Origin: JAWLHU01 sp041690255
Lineage (GTDB): Bacteria > Bacillota > Sulfobacillia > Symbiobacteriales > Symbiobacteriaceae
DNA: 64,000 nucleotides
Reading direction: 5' to 3'
NCBI GenBank assembly: GCA_041690255.1
Contig: JAWLHU010000014.1
Span: forward strand, 1-64,000
Positions 41,703 to 49,979 of this stretch are shown piece by piece. Position 1 is the stretch's first letter. The number at the start of each line of letters is the position of its first letter. A model generated the notes under the pieces. That model did not search any database. It saw only the letters and a program-made list of their open reading frames with translations, and was not told the DNA's origin. The position numbers were made by a program, and so were the translations under genes.

Positions 41703-42884
41703 ATGAAAAAGCTCCTTGCGGCACTCATGACCCTTTCCTTGCTGGTAATGATTGCGGGTTGCGGCGGTGCGAAGTCGGGTGGATCCGGTGGTACGACCGT
41801 CAAGTTGAAGATCGCGTCGGTCACGCCGCTATCTGGCGGACAGTCCACCCTGGGTACAGCGATTGCCAACGGCGCCAAGCTGGCCATTGAGGATCGGAAG
41901 GCGGATCTCGAAGCCGTTGGTGTTGTGCTCGAGCCCCTCCCTCAGGATGACCTGGCTGAGCCCACAAACGGCCCGACCATCGCCACTCGTCTTGTGGGCG
42001 ACAAGGAAGTGATCGGCGTGGTTGGCACGCTAAACTCCGGCGTTGCCAAGACGCTCGCTCCCGCTCTGAAGGATGCCAACCTGGTCATGGTTTCGCCGGC
42101 TAACACCGCCGTTATCCTGACCGAGAGCGGCTACCCGCACTACAACCGGATCGTTGCTCGTGACGACTACCAGGGCCCGGCCGCAGCGCGTGCCGTAAAG
42201 AACACAATTAAGGCCAAGTCCGTCATGGTTCTGCATGACAAGACCGAGTACGGCCAGGGTCTGGCGGCCGAATTCGTCAAGGAGGCCAAGAAGATCGGTC
42301 TCACCGTGGTCAACGGTGACGGCGAAGGCATTAACCCCAAGGACTCCGACTTCTCTGCCGTGGTAACCAACCTGCTCAACACTAAGGCAGAAGCCCTGTT
42401 CTATGGCGGCATTTATGACACCGCTGCCCTGATCTTCAAGCAGGCCGACGAGAAGGGCTTCAAGGGCTCCTTCGTGGGTGCAGACGGTCTGGATGCCGAG
42501 GACATCGTCAAGAACTCTGGTGGTGCAGCAAACCGGGTCTATTACACCTCCGTCGCTGACAACGTCTACGGCTCGAAGGATGGAGCTGCGTTTGTTGAGC
42601 GCTACGATGCGGCGTTTAAGTCCAAGCCCGCCACCTATGCCGTTTATGGTTACGACTCGGCCAACGTGATCATCGAGGCGATCATCTCTTACGCCAAGAA
42701 GAACCCGGGCAAGACTCCGACCCGCGCCGATATCATGAAGGCGGTCCGGGCCACCAAGGGCTTCAAGGGCCTTGCCGGTGAGGTCTCCTTTGACAACAAG
42801 GGTGACAACCCCAGCGCAAAGGTCTACCTCTTCCAGATTCAGAATAGCACGTACCCTGGCGCCTCCCTGGGTGAGATCAAGTAG
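41703..42884 (+). CDS. livJ: Branched-chain amino acid ABC transporter substrate-binding protein
   Basis: 393-residue lipoprotein of the Leu/Ile/Val-binding family, type I periplasmic-binding fold. The signal ends with lipobox MIAGC, C20, followed by a Gly/Ser linker. The segments IASVTPLSGGQSTLGTAIANGAKLAIED and VVGTLNSGVAKTLAPALKDANLVMVSPANT match the family. It captures branched-chain or related amino acids and delivers them to LivHM. First gene of livJHMGF. Start ATG at 41703, with GGGGGTGA about 11 bases upstream. Confidence 0.94.
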   Translation: MKKLLAALMTLSLLVMIAGCGGAKSGGSGGTTVKLKIASVTPLSGGQSTLGTAIANGAKLAIEDRKADLEAVGVVLEPLPQDDLAEPTNGPTIATRLVGDKEVIGVVGTLNSGVAKTLAPALKDANLVMVSPANTAVILTESGYPHYNRIVARDDYQGPAAARAVKNTIKAKSVMVLHDKTEYGQGLAAEFVKEAKKIGLTVVNGDGEGINPKDSDFSAVVTNLLNTKAEALFYGGIYDTAALIFKQADEKGFKGSFVGADGLDAEDIVKNSGGAANRVYYTSVADNVYGSKDGAAFVERYDAAFKSKPATYAVYGYDSANVIIEAIISYAKKNPGKTPTRADIMKAVRATKGFKGLAGEVSFDNKGDNPSAKVYLFQIQNSTYPGASLGEIK

Positions 42885-42907
42885 TAAGCAACTCGCAGTT
42901 AACCAAG

Positions 42908-42928
42908 GGGGCGGGCCCTGCCCGCCCC
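42908..42928 (+). promoter_or_regulatory. Hairpin in the livJ-livH gap
   Basis: A 9-bp stem, GGGGCGGGC with its complement, around a CCT loop and no adjacent T tract. It may stabilise the livJ message or lower expression of the membrane genes relative to the abundant binding protein (inference). Confidence 0.5.
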
Positions 42929-42982
42929 TGAAGGTATTCTTTACCACCGATCACCACTCCAGAGAAGGGGCGGCTACTCTAC

Positions 42983-43942
42983 ATGCAGGAACAACTGAGC
43001 ATTCTGCCGCAGATTCTCACTGACGGGTTGATCATCGGCTTCCTGTACGCCATCGTAGCTCTGGGCTATACCATGGTCTACGGCGTCCTTGAGTTCATCA
43101 ACTTTGCCCACAGTGAGATCTTCATGTTTGGTGCGTTTGCGGGATTCGAGGTACTCATGCTCCTACAGAAGTTGAACCTGATTGCTACTATGCCGGAACT
43201 CGTCTCCCTGGTTCTTGCTGTGCTCGTAGCCATGTTCGTGGCTGCCGCCATAGGGTGGACGGTGGAACGTACTGCCTACCGTCCCTTGCGAGGTGCTCCT
43301 CGCCTGGTACCTCTAATCTCGGCCATCGGCGTCTCTTTCTTCCTGCAGGACTTCGCCCGCGTGATTTGGACGGCGACCCGAGGGAACTTCCATCAGGCAG
43401 TGCCGGCAATCTACACGGGGTCCTGGACCATCGGCTCCATTCAGGTCCCTCACCGAGCAGTGATCATTATGATTGCCGGCGTCGTCATGATGTACGGCCT
43501 GATCTGGTTCGTTAATAAGACAAAGGTCGGCAAGGCGATGCGAGCCGTAGCCCAAGATCGGGCCACTGCAGGTCTGATGGGGATCAACGTGGATCGCATC
43601 ATTTCGCTTACCTTTGTGGTCGGTGGGGCGTTGGGCGGCGCGGCCGGGGCCCTGTTTGCTGTTCGCTATACGTCCGTCAACCCCTATATCGGTTTCATCC
43701 TAGGCATGAAGGCCTTTACGGCCGCCGTCTTCGGAGGCATTGGTAACCTGGCCGGTGCCGTCATGGGTGGGCTTCTGCTGGGCATTTTTGAGGCGCTCGG
43801 TACCGCCTACTTGGGCCCGCTTACCAACGGTGTGTTGCGTGGTTCTGAGTACAAGGATATCTTTGCATTTCTGGTCCTGATTCTGGTCCTTGTCTTCAAG
43901 CCCAGCGGTTTGCTTGGCCAGACCACGAGTGAAAAGGTATAA
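42983..43942 (+). CDS. livH: Branched-chain amino acid ABC transporter permease LivH
   Basis: 319-residue membrane permease with about eight transmembrane segments. DGLIIGFLYAIVALGYTMVYGVLEFINFAHSEIFMFGA near the N-terminus is typical of LivH, and GLMGINVDRIISLTFVVGGALGGAAGAL is the cytoplasmic EAA-like loop that contacts the ATPases. It pairs with LivM to form the channel. Encoded 98 bases after livJ and 12 before livM. Confidence 0.95.
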   Translation: MQEQLSILPQILTDGLIIGFLYAIVALGYTMVYGVLEFINFAHSEIFMFGAFAGFEVLMLLQKLNLIATMPELVSLVLAVLVAMFVAAAIGWTVERTAYRPLRGAPRLVPLISAIGVSFFLQDFARVIWTATRGNFHQAVPAIYTGSWTIGSIQVPHRAVIIMIAGVVMMYGLIWFVNKTKVGKAMRAVAQDRATAGLMGINVDRIISLTFVVGGALGGAAGALFAVRYTSVNPYIGFILGMKAFTAAVFGGIGNLAGAVMGGLLLGIFEALGTAYLGPLTNGVLRGSEYKDIFAFLVLILVLVFKPSGLLGQTTSEKV

Positions 43943-43954
43943 GGAGGGACGCGC

Positions 43955-45253
43955 GTGAAGGCACTCTTTCGTCCAATCGGCGCGGCCCTAACAAAGGCTA
44001 TCGCCTGGTTTACCGCTCGGCTTCATAACGAGCAGACCGCACTGCAAACCGCAACAGCTTTCGTGGCGATTGCTGTGATCGTGCAGGTCCTGATCCCGTC
44101 GAGCGGTCTCTCGATCCTCTTTTCGCTGCTGTCTGTCCTTGGGGCGACTAACGCGAGGATTAAGCCGCTCCTCAAGTGGATCCTGGCCGGTGTTCCCCTT
44201 CTGGTTGCTCTACCCTACGCGGGTACACACAACCCCTCTCTCGCCCCGCTCATGGTGCAGATGTTCATCTACATCGGTCTTGCGTTGGGGTTGAATCTCG
44301 TGGTTGGCTTCGCGGGGCTACTGGACCTTGGCTATATCGCCTTCTTCGCTGGCGGAGCCTATGTGTATGCTATTTTCGCCTCTACCCAGGCTGCCAAGTT
44401 CTCGCCGTGGTTTGCTGAGCACGCCCCGCAGGGCCTGGGAGGATGGTGGTTCTGGGCCGCGCTGCCTCTTGCTCTCGCTGTGGCGGCCCTACTTGGCTTG
44501 GCCCTTGGTCTTCCGGTCCTCCGGATGCGTGGTGACTACCTGGCCATTGTCACCCTGGGCTTCGGTGAGGTCATTCAGGTCATCTCGCGCAATCTGGACA
44601 CCCCGATTAACATCACCGGTGGTGCGCCGGGCATTGCGCCGATCAACCCGCCGAGCCTTGGCCCGATCAGCCTCGGTAGTTCGACCGCTATCTACTATCT
44701 CGGATTGCTCTTCACGGTCCTGGTCGGTATCGCCATGGTCCGGCTGGAGCAGAGCCGCGTGGGCCGCGCCTGGGCTGCTATGCGGGAAGACGATATTGCC
44801 GCAAAAGCCATGGGTGTTCCCCTGATCAAAATGAAACTCCTGGCCTTTGCCACCGGCGCCTCCTTCTCCGGTGCGATGGGAATGCTCTTTGCGGTTAAGC
44901 AGCAGTTCATCAACCCGGATACCTTTGGCTTCATGGAGTCGATTGGTATTCTAGCCATGATTATTCTGGGCGGCCTAGGCTCAATCCGAGGTGTGATTGT
45001 GGGGGCGGCGGCTGTTACGTTGCTTCGCTTCCAGTTCCTCCGGGATATCTCGGACTACTTCGCCAACTGGGGCCTCCCTCCCGCGATCGATGTAACCAAG
45101 TACCAGCCCCTTCTGTTTGGCTTGATCCTCATCTTCATGATGATCTACAAACAGGAAGGGCTTGTCCCCGCCGCCCGCCCAACCGTGGATATCAATGCGC
45201 TCGAAGGGGCAAACCCGCCGGTCTCCGGCAAGGGTGCCTCGGTTGCGCGATAG
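43955..45253 (+). CDS. livM: Branched-chain amino acid ABC transporter permease LivM
   Basis: 432-residue permease with the LivM core (LALGLNLVVGFAGLLDLGYIAFFAGGAYVYA, then MRGDYLAIVTLGFGEVIQVI, MGVPLIKMKLLAFATGASFSGAMGMLFA). The roughly 85-residue N-terminal part before the core contains additional hydrophobic helices, as in longer LivM proteins. Start GTG at 43955 follows AAGGAGGG. It heterodimerises with LivH. Confidence 0.94.
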   Translation: MKALFRPIGAALTKAIAWFTARLHNEQTALQTATAFVAIAVIVQVLIPSSGLSILFSLLSVLGATNARIKPLLKWILAGVPLLVALPYAGTHNPSLAPLMVQMFIYIGLALGLNLVVGFAGLLDLGYIAFFAGGAYVYAIFASTQAAKFSPWFAEHAPQGLGGWWFWAALPLALAVAALLGLALGLPVLRMRGDYLAIVTLGFGEVIQVISRNLDTPINITGGAPGIAPINPPSLGPISLGSSTAIYYLGLLFTVLVGIAMVRLEQSRVGRAWAAMREDDIAAKAMGVPLIKMKLLAFATGASFSGAMGMLFAVKQQFINPDTFGFMESIGILAMIILGGLGSIRGVIVGAAAVTLLRFQFLRDISDYFANWGLPPAIDVTKYQPLLFGLILIFMMIYKQEGLVPAARPTVDINALEGANPPVSGKGASVAR

Positions 45254-45262
45254 GAGGCAGCC

Positions 45263-46036
45263 ATGACCGTACTACTCGAAGCCAAGAAAGCAACGAAGCG
45301 GTTCGGCGGTCTTGTCGCCGTCAACGAGGTGGATTTCCAGCTCAAGAAAGGTGCCATTCAGTCCATCATCGGGCCGAATGGTGCCGGCAAGACGACCTTC
45401 TTCAACCTGATTACAGGGGTGTACAAGCCCGACGGCGGGAGCCTGATCTTTGACGGGCAGGAGATTGGTGGCAAAGGCCCGGAGCAGATTGCGGCAACAG
45501 GTATCTCGCGGACCTTCCAAAATATCCGCCTCTTCCAGAACCTGACCGCCATCGAAAATGTGCTGGTGGGCATGCACCTGCACCTGAAGGCCAGCCTTTT
45601 CGATGCGATCTTCTCACTCACCCGCCACAGGCAGGAAGAGTTGGAGGCGAAACGTGCCGCCCTGCAGTACTTGGACTACGTGGGGCTCAAGCAGCACGCT
45701 AACGAGATCGCAAAGAACCTTCCGTACGGCGCCCAACGCAAACTTGAGCTCGCCCGAGCCATGGCGTCTCAGCCCAAACTCATCCTGCTGGATGAGCCGA
45801 AGGCCGGAATGAACCCGCGCGAGACGGAGGAGATGATGGACCTCATTCGCCGCTTGCGGGATGAACGGCAGATGACTATCCTCCTTATTGAACATGACAT
45901 GAAGTTGGTCATGCGAATCTCCGACTCCATTACCGTCCTCGATTATGGGGTCAAGATTGCCGAGGGTACACCGGAAGAGGTTCGGAAGAACCCGCAGGTG
46001 ATTGAGGCCTACCTGGGAAAGGGGGCAGCCTCGTAA
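45263..46036 (+). CDS. livG: Branched-chain amino acid ABC transporter ATP-binding protein LivG
   Basis: 257-residue ABC ATPase. Walker A GPNGAGKTT, Walker B LILLDEPKAG, and the LivG-type helical insert between them. The signature region is unusual: NLPYGAQRKLELARAM replaces LSGGQ, as commonly seen in LivG. It energises LivHM with LivF. It has AGGAGG before the ATG. Confidence 0.95.
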   Translation: MTVLLEAKKATKRFGGLVAVNEVDFQLKKGAIQSIIGPNGAGKTTFFNLITGVYKPDGGSLIFDGQEIGGKGPEQIAATGISRTFQNIRLFQNLTAIENVLVGMHLHLKASLFDAIFSLTRHRQEELEAKRAALQYLDYVGLKQHANEIAKNLPYGAQRKLELARAMASQPKLILLDEPKAGMNPRETEEMMDLIRRLRDERQMTILLIEHDMKLVMRISDSITVLDYGVKIAEGTPEEVRKNPQVIEAYLGKGAAS

Positions 46037-46037
46037 C

Positions 46038-46751
46038 ATGGCACTGCTCGAACTCGACAACGTAAACACTTACTACGGCGCCATTCACGCCCTCAAAGGG
46101 ATCTCTTTGACGGTCGAAAAGGGTGAGGTTGTCACCCTGATCGGGTCTAATGGCGCCGGCAAATCGACGACACTTAAGACCATCTCTGGGCTGCTTAAGC
46201 CTCGAAGCGGGGAGATTCGCCTGAATGGCGAGCCAATCCACGGGCTGCCTGTCCACCGGGTGACTGAATTGGGGATTGGGCATGTGCCAGAGGGACGAAA
46301 GATCTTCCCCCGCCTCTCGGTCACGGAGAACCTTGAACTGGGCGCCTTTACTCTGACGGATCCCAAGGCAGTGGAGGTAGGGACTGAGCGGGCCTTCACC
46401 CTCTTTCCCCGCCTGAAGGAACGGGCGAAGCAGCTCGGGGGTACCCTCTCGGGTGGGGAGCAGCAGATGCTTGCCATTGGCAGGGCCCTCATGATCAATC
46501 CCCAGATCCTGATGATGGACGAACCCTCCATGGGGCTGGCCCCCCGCCTTGTCGAGCAGGTGTTTGAGATCATTGCTCAACTGAACCAGGAGGGGGTCAC
46601 AATCCTCCTTGTGGAGCAGAATGCACACCTTGCGCTCGAGGTGGCTCATCGGGGTTACGTGATCCAGACGGGTGAGATCGCCCTGTCCGACGCTGCCGCT
46701 GCCCTAAGGGAGAATCAGTCGGTACGAGAGGCATATCTGGGAGAGTTGTAG
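46038..46751 (+). CDS. livF: Branched-chain amino acid ABC transporter ATP-binding protein LivF
   Basis: 237-residue ABC ATPase with Walker A GSNGAGKST, signature LSGGEQQML, Walker B ILMMDEPSMGLAP and the conserved FPRLKERAKQ segment. It partners with LivG. The ATG at 46038 lies 1 base after the livG stop; an in-frame ATG inside livG is unlikely. It ends the operon at a terminator. Confidence 0.95.
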   Translation: MALLELDNVNTYYGAIHALKGISLTVEKGEVVTLIGSNGAGKSTTLKTISGLLKPRSGEIRLNGEPIHGLPVHRVTELGIGHVPEGRKIFPRLSVTENLELGAFTLTDPKAVEVGTERAFTLFPRLKERAKQLGGTLSGGEQQMLAIGRALMINPQILMMDEPSMGLAPRLVEQVFEIIAQLNQEGVTILLVEQNAHLALEVAHRGYVIQTGEIALSDAAAALRENQSVREAYLGEL

Positions 46752-46756
46752 AGGAA

Positions 46757-46799
46757 GACGCCTGACGGCCCGCAACGGTCGCCAGGCGTCGCTTTTCCT
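46757..46799 (+). terminator. liv operon terminator
   Basis: GACGCCTG (46757-46764) pairs with CAGGCGTC (46783-46790) around an inner GGCC/GGTC pairing, followed by GCTTTTCCTT. Confidence 0.8.
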
Positions 46800-46865
46800 T
46801 CTCGTTCTGAAGGGATCGGGTTTCCAGCAGCCGAAATCAACAGAACGCAGGAAGGAGGGAGGGCC

Positions 46866-47720
46866 ATTTCCGTACCCTATCTCGTTATACTCCTGGGAGT
46901 TCTCTCCGCTTCGTTCGCCTCTATCTTCTTCCGCCTTGCGCAGGCAGAGCCCCTCGTTGTCGCGTTTTACCGACTCGTCTTTTCCACGCTGATCTTGACC
47001 GCCCCCCTGCTGTGGAGGCGCTGGGAACGCGTGAGCCGGTCAGATTTGTGGCTCACCTTTGCCAGCGGGCTCTTCCTGGCAGCACACTTTGCGACATGGT
47101 TTTTCAGCTTGACCCTGACTTCCATTGCATCATCGACGATTCTCGTTAGTACCCACCCATTTCTCGTCCTCTTGTTCGCATATTTTGTCTGGGGAGAGCG
47201 GCCAACACGCGGCGCACTGATCGGTGTTGTGCTAGCGGTACTTGGAGCGGCCCTGGTCGGCTGGGGCGATCTTGGTCTTAGCGTCAGGGCCCTGTGGGGG
47301 GATTTGCTGGCCTTCCTGGGCGCCGTCACCGTGTCGGGCTACTTCTTGATTGGCCGGGCTGTTCGACAGCGGGTTGGAGCGGTTCAGTACTCACTGCTTG
47401 CGTATGCTGTCGCGGCAGTGGCCCTGCTAGCTGCCGCGGTCATTATGGGAAACCCGTTGAGCGGATTTCCGACACAGACCTGGTGGGTGTTCCTGGCGCT
47501 TGCTGTCTTTCCGACCATCTTTGGCCATACCCTCTTCAACTGGGCACTCAAGTACGTTCCTCCCTCTGCGGTCTCCGTCAGCATCTTGGGTGAGCCCATC
47601 GGGGCCACGCTACTCGCCTGGTTAATCTGGCAAACGGGGCCCGGGCCGGTCAGCCTGGTCGGCGGGGTTCTCCTTCTTGTCGGGATCGGACTATTCCAAC
47701 GGGCCACCGCCCGGACATAA
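46866..47720 (+). CDS. EamA/DMT family transporter, apparently with ATT start
   Basis: About 284 residues, ten hydrophobic helices in two EamA repeats, a drug/metabolite exporter of unknown substrate. The first repeat begins with VPYLVILLGVLSASFASIFFRLAQAEPLVVAFYR, characteristic of family N-termini, but no ATG, GTG or TTG exists in frame upstream of it. The only well-placed initiator is ATT at 46866, directly after GGAAGGAGGGAGGGCC. Starting at the next TTG (46995) would delete the first helix. It follows the liv operon terminator, so it is probably separately transcribed. Confidence 0.85.
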   Translation: MSVPYLVILLGVLSASFASIFFRLAQAEPLVVAFYRLVFSTLILTAPLLWRRWERVSRSDLWLTFASGLFLAAHFATWFFSLTLTSIASSTILVSTHPFLVLLFAYFVWGERPTRGALIGVVLAVLGAALVGWGDLGLSVRALWGDLLAFLGAVTVSGYFLIGRAVRQRVGAVQYSLLAYAVAAVALLAAAVIMGNPLSGFPTQTWWVFLALAVFPTIFGHTLFNWALKYVPPSAVSVSILGEPIGATLLAWLIWQTGPGPVSLVGGVLLLVGIGLFQRATART

Positions 47721-47739
47721 CCAAAGGTAGGGATGTGTC

Positions 47740-48489
47740 ATGCTTACGGGTTGGTGGGCCTCCCTCACGGTTGTCGATATCACGATCCTTGGGACCCTTC
47801 TGGTAGCATTCCTTGTCGGATGGACGACAGGGATTATCCGCTTCCTGACAAGTTTCCTGTCATTTATCATTGCCGTTGTTGTCGCGGGACGCTTTGGGCA
47901 CCATGTAGTTGGGTGGTTAAACACAGCCTTTGGTGCGCAAGGCTGGCTCGAGGGAGTGATCACAAGGCGGATTCACCTGCCGGTGGAGGCAGGTACCGTA
48001 CCTGTTTCGGCTATTCCTCTGAGCACCGCTATCAAGTGGCTAAACGCTATTCCAGTGCCCGAGTTCTATCGGGCTCCCTTGGCACAGCAGTTGACTGAGT
48101 GGTCAACTGCTGCTGGCAACAAGACGGCTGCCGAGTTCTTGATTGAGCAGGTGGCTGCAGGGTTCTTGAACGTAGTCGTCTTTGCACTCCTGGTCACCAT
48201 TTTGAGCGTTCTTCTCAGTCTCCTAGGCCGGTTGATCGCGGAACAGGTCCAGGAGATTCCCGTAATCGGTACGATCGATCGGCTGGCAGGTGCGCTCGCG
48301 CTCCTTCTTCAGGCGGCTCTGGTCCTCAGCATTGTGACCGTCTTTGTCGTGCCCATGCTCACCATGTATGGGGCCACGGAGTTGGGCGAAGCGTTTGCAC
48401 AGGCCAAGACCGTCCCCTTCATGGTGGGGTTCTTCGAGTGGATTCGGGGCGTACTATTCGGCGGAGGGACCAGACTATGGAACGTGTGA
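47740..48489 (+). CDS. CvpA family membrane protein
   Basis: 249 residues with four predicted membrane helices and the CvpA pattern (VVDITILGTLLVAFLVGWTTGIIRFLTSFLSFIIAVVVA, VVVFALLVTILSVLLSLLGRLI). In Enterobacteria CvpA influences colicin V production and envelope stress. Its function here is unknown. The C-terminus overlaps the DUF951 gene by 13 bases. Confidence 0.86.
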   Translation: MLTGWWASLTVVDITILGTLLVAFLVGWTTGIIRFLTSFLSFIIAVVVAGRFGHHVVGWLNTAFGAQGWLEGVITRRIHLPVEAGTVPVSAIPLSTAIKWLNAIPVPEFYRAPLAQQLTEWSTAAGNKTAAEFLIEQVAAGFLNVVVFALLVTILSVLLSLLGRLIAEQVQEIPVIGTIDRLAGALALLLQAALVLSIVTVFVVPMLTMYGATELGEAFAQAKTVPFMVGFFEWIRGVLFGGGTRLWNV

Positions 48490-48704
48490 AATACGAGATT
48501 GGGGATGTGGTCCGGCTCAAAAAGGCCCATCCCTGCGGTTCGGATCAATGGGAGATCTATCGGACCGGCATTGACTTCGGTCTGAAGTGCTTAGGCTGCA
48601 ATCACCGGGTGATGATACCCCGGCCAAAGTTCGAGAAGAGTGTTAGGGAGCGGATTCCGCGCCGGAGTGAGGGAGATGCACAGAACGCGACACCGCGCGC
48701 TTGA
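48477..48704 (+). CDS. DUF951 family protein
   Basis: 75-residue protein with the DUF951 pattern: YEIGDVVRLKKAHPCGSDQWEIYRTGIDFGLKCLGCNHRVMIPRPKFEKSVR, including three cysteines. Function unknown; a nucleic-acid-binding role is often guessed from its neighbours (rpsF, ssb, rpsR). The ATG at 48477 follows CGGAGGG. The rpsF promoter overlaps its stop codon. Confidence 0.9.
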   Translation: MERVKYEIGDVVRLKKAHPCGSDQWEIYRTGIDFGLKCLGCNHRVMIPRPKFEKSVRERIPRRSEGDAQNATPRA

Positions 48705-48729
48705 ACCGCGGTGACGCGCGTGGTATAGT
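48701..48729 (+). promoter_or_regulatory. rpsF-ssb-rpsR promoter
   Basis: TTGAAC (48701-48706), exactly 17 bases, TATAGT (48724-48729). A leader of about 100 bases follows, long enough for an S6:S18 autoregulatory RNA, although I could not verify that fold. Confidence 0.75.
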
Positions 48730-48835
48730 GAACTGGATGCGCTGGAATCCAGTGCAGATATAGGCGTAGCCGACAGGCTGCTGTCTCCCTGCTCCACTGG
48801 AGTGGAGCCAAAGACCAAGGGGAGGAGGTGCTACC

Positions 48836-49123
48836 TTGAGGAACTATGAGATGATGGTGATTGCCCGTCCTGAGCTGGATGAGGCTGGTCTCCAGGGTGT
48901 AATGGACAAGATTTCCGGTCTGATCAGCAACAATGCTGGTGCGATCGAGAAGGCTGAGCCCTGGAAGAAGCAGCGGCTGGCTTACGAGATCAACGATCTC
49001 CGCGATGGCTTTTACACGGTCGTCTACTTCAAGGGTGAAGCGAAGACCGCGGAGGAACTGACCCGCGTTCTGAAGATCACCGATGAAGTCGTTCGCTTCA
49101 TGATCGTCCGTCCGGAGGAGTAG
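48836..49123 (+). CDS. rpsF: 30S ribosomal protein S6
   Basis: 95 residues with RNYEMMVIARPELDEA at the start and RLAYEINDLRDGFYTVVYFKG, KITDEVVRFMIVRPEE, the S6 ferredoxin-like fold. TTG start at 48836 with GGGAGGAGGTG upstream. It forms a pair with S18 in the 30S platform. First gene of rpsF-ssb-rpsR. Confidence 0.97.
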   Translation: MRNYEMMVIARPELDEAGLQGVMDKISGLISNNAGAIEKAEPWKKQRLAYEINDLRDGFYTVVYFKGEAKTAEELTRVLKITDEVVRFMIVRPEE

Positions 49124-49144
49124 TAACCCAAAGGAGGTAAGGAT

Positions 49145-49594
49145 GTGCTCAACAACGTTGTCTTGATCGGCCGCCTTACCAAGGACCCAGAGTTGCGGTA
49201 TACCACTACAGGGAAGGCTGTCGCCACCCTGCGGCTTGCGGTGGACCGTGGCACAACGAATCCGCAGGGCGAGAAAGAAACGGACTTCATCGATGTTGTC
49301 GTGTGGGATAAGCAGGCTGAGACCGTAGCCAATTACCTGCAGAAGGGCCGCCTGGTGGCGGTTCAGGGTCGCCTGCAAATCCGGTCGTATGAGACCCAGG
49401 AGGGTCAGCGCCGGGAGAAGGCCGAAGTGGTTGCCAACCAGTATGGTGGCGTACGCTTCCTGGATAGCGGGCGAGATCAGGGTGGTGGTGACCGTACGGG
49501 TGGCTATGATCGCTCTAGCGGTGGCAGCCCCCGCCGGGAGTCAGGCATGGGCAGCGAGCTGACCTTCAACGACGACGATGACGTCCCCTTTTAA
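49145..49594 (+). CDS. ssb: Single-stranded DNA-binding protein
   Basis: 149-residue homotetrameric OB-fold protein. N-terminal NNVVLIGRLTKDPELRYTTTGKAVATLRLAVDR; a Gly-rich linker (RDQGGGDRTGGYDRSSGGS); the acidic tip DDDDVPF recruits replication and repair proteins. GTG start at 49145 after AAAGGAGGT. Confidence 0.97.
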   Translation: MLNNVVLIGRLTKDPELRYTTTGKAVATLRLAVDRGTTNPQGEKETDFIDVVVWDKQAETVANYLQKGRLVAVQGRLQIRSYETQEGQRREKAEVVANQYGGVRFLDSGRDQGGGDRTGGYDRSSGGSPRRESGMGSELTFNDDDDVPF

Positions 49595-49612
49595 CGAAAG
49601 GAGGACTCTTCA

Positions 49613-49843
49613 ATGCGTCGTGAACGTGGCCGTCGGCCGAAGCGTCGTGTATGCAGCTTCTGCGTCGACAAGGTTGAAAGCGTTGATTATAAGGACATCG
49701 GGCGCCTGAAGCGGTATATCACCGAGCGCGGCAAGATTCTGCCGCGGCGTATCTCGGGCAACTGCGCCGCTCATCAGCGTCAGCTGACCGTTGCGATCAA
49801 GCGGGCCCGTATTATGGCCCTGCTGCCGTTTACTGTTGAGTAA
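49613..49843 (+). CDS. rpsR: 30S ribosomal protein S18 (zinc-binding type)
   Basis: 76 residues. It carries C13-x-x-C16 and a later NCAAHQ, so it is the zinc-binding (C+) paralog. Core signature: DYKDIGRLKRYITERGKILPRRISG. A strong terminator follows 20 bases after the stop. Confidence 0.97.
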   Translation: MRRERGRRPKRRVCSFCVDKVESVDYKDIGRLKRYITERGKILPRRISGNCAAHQRQLTVAIKRARIMALLPFTVE

Positions 49844-49862
49844 GCGGATCCGTAATGGAGCC

Positions 49863-49895
49863 AAGGGGCACCGTTTGGGCGGTGCCCCTTTTTCC
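49863..49895 (+). terminator. rpsR terminator
   Basis: AAGGGGCACCG and CGGTGCCCCTT form a stem with a TTTGGG loop, followed by five Ts. Classic rho-independent terminator. Confidence 0.9.
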
Positions 49896-49979
49896 TACAC
49901 CCATTGACCGCAGGAGTCGGACCCGGACCCGGCGAAGTGGTTGACGCCGCCGCTGACCCTGCAAAGGAGATAGCACCCG

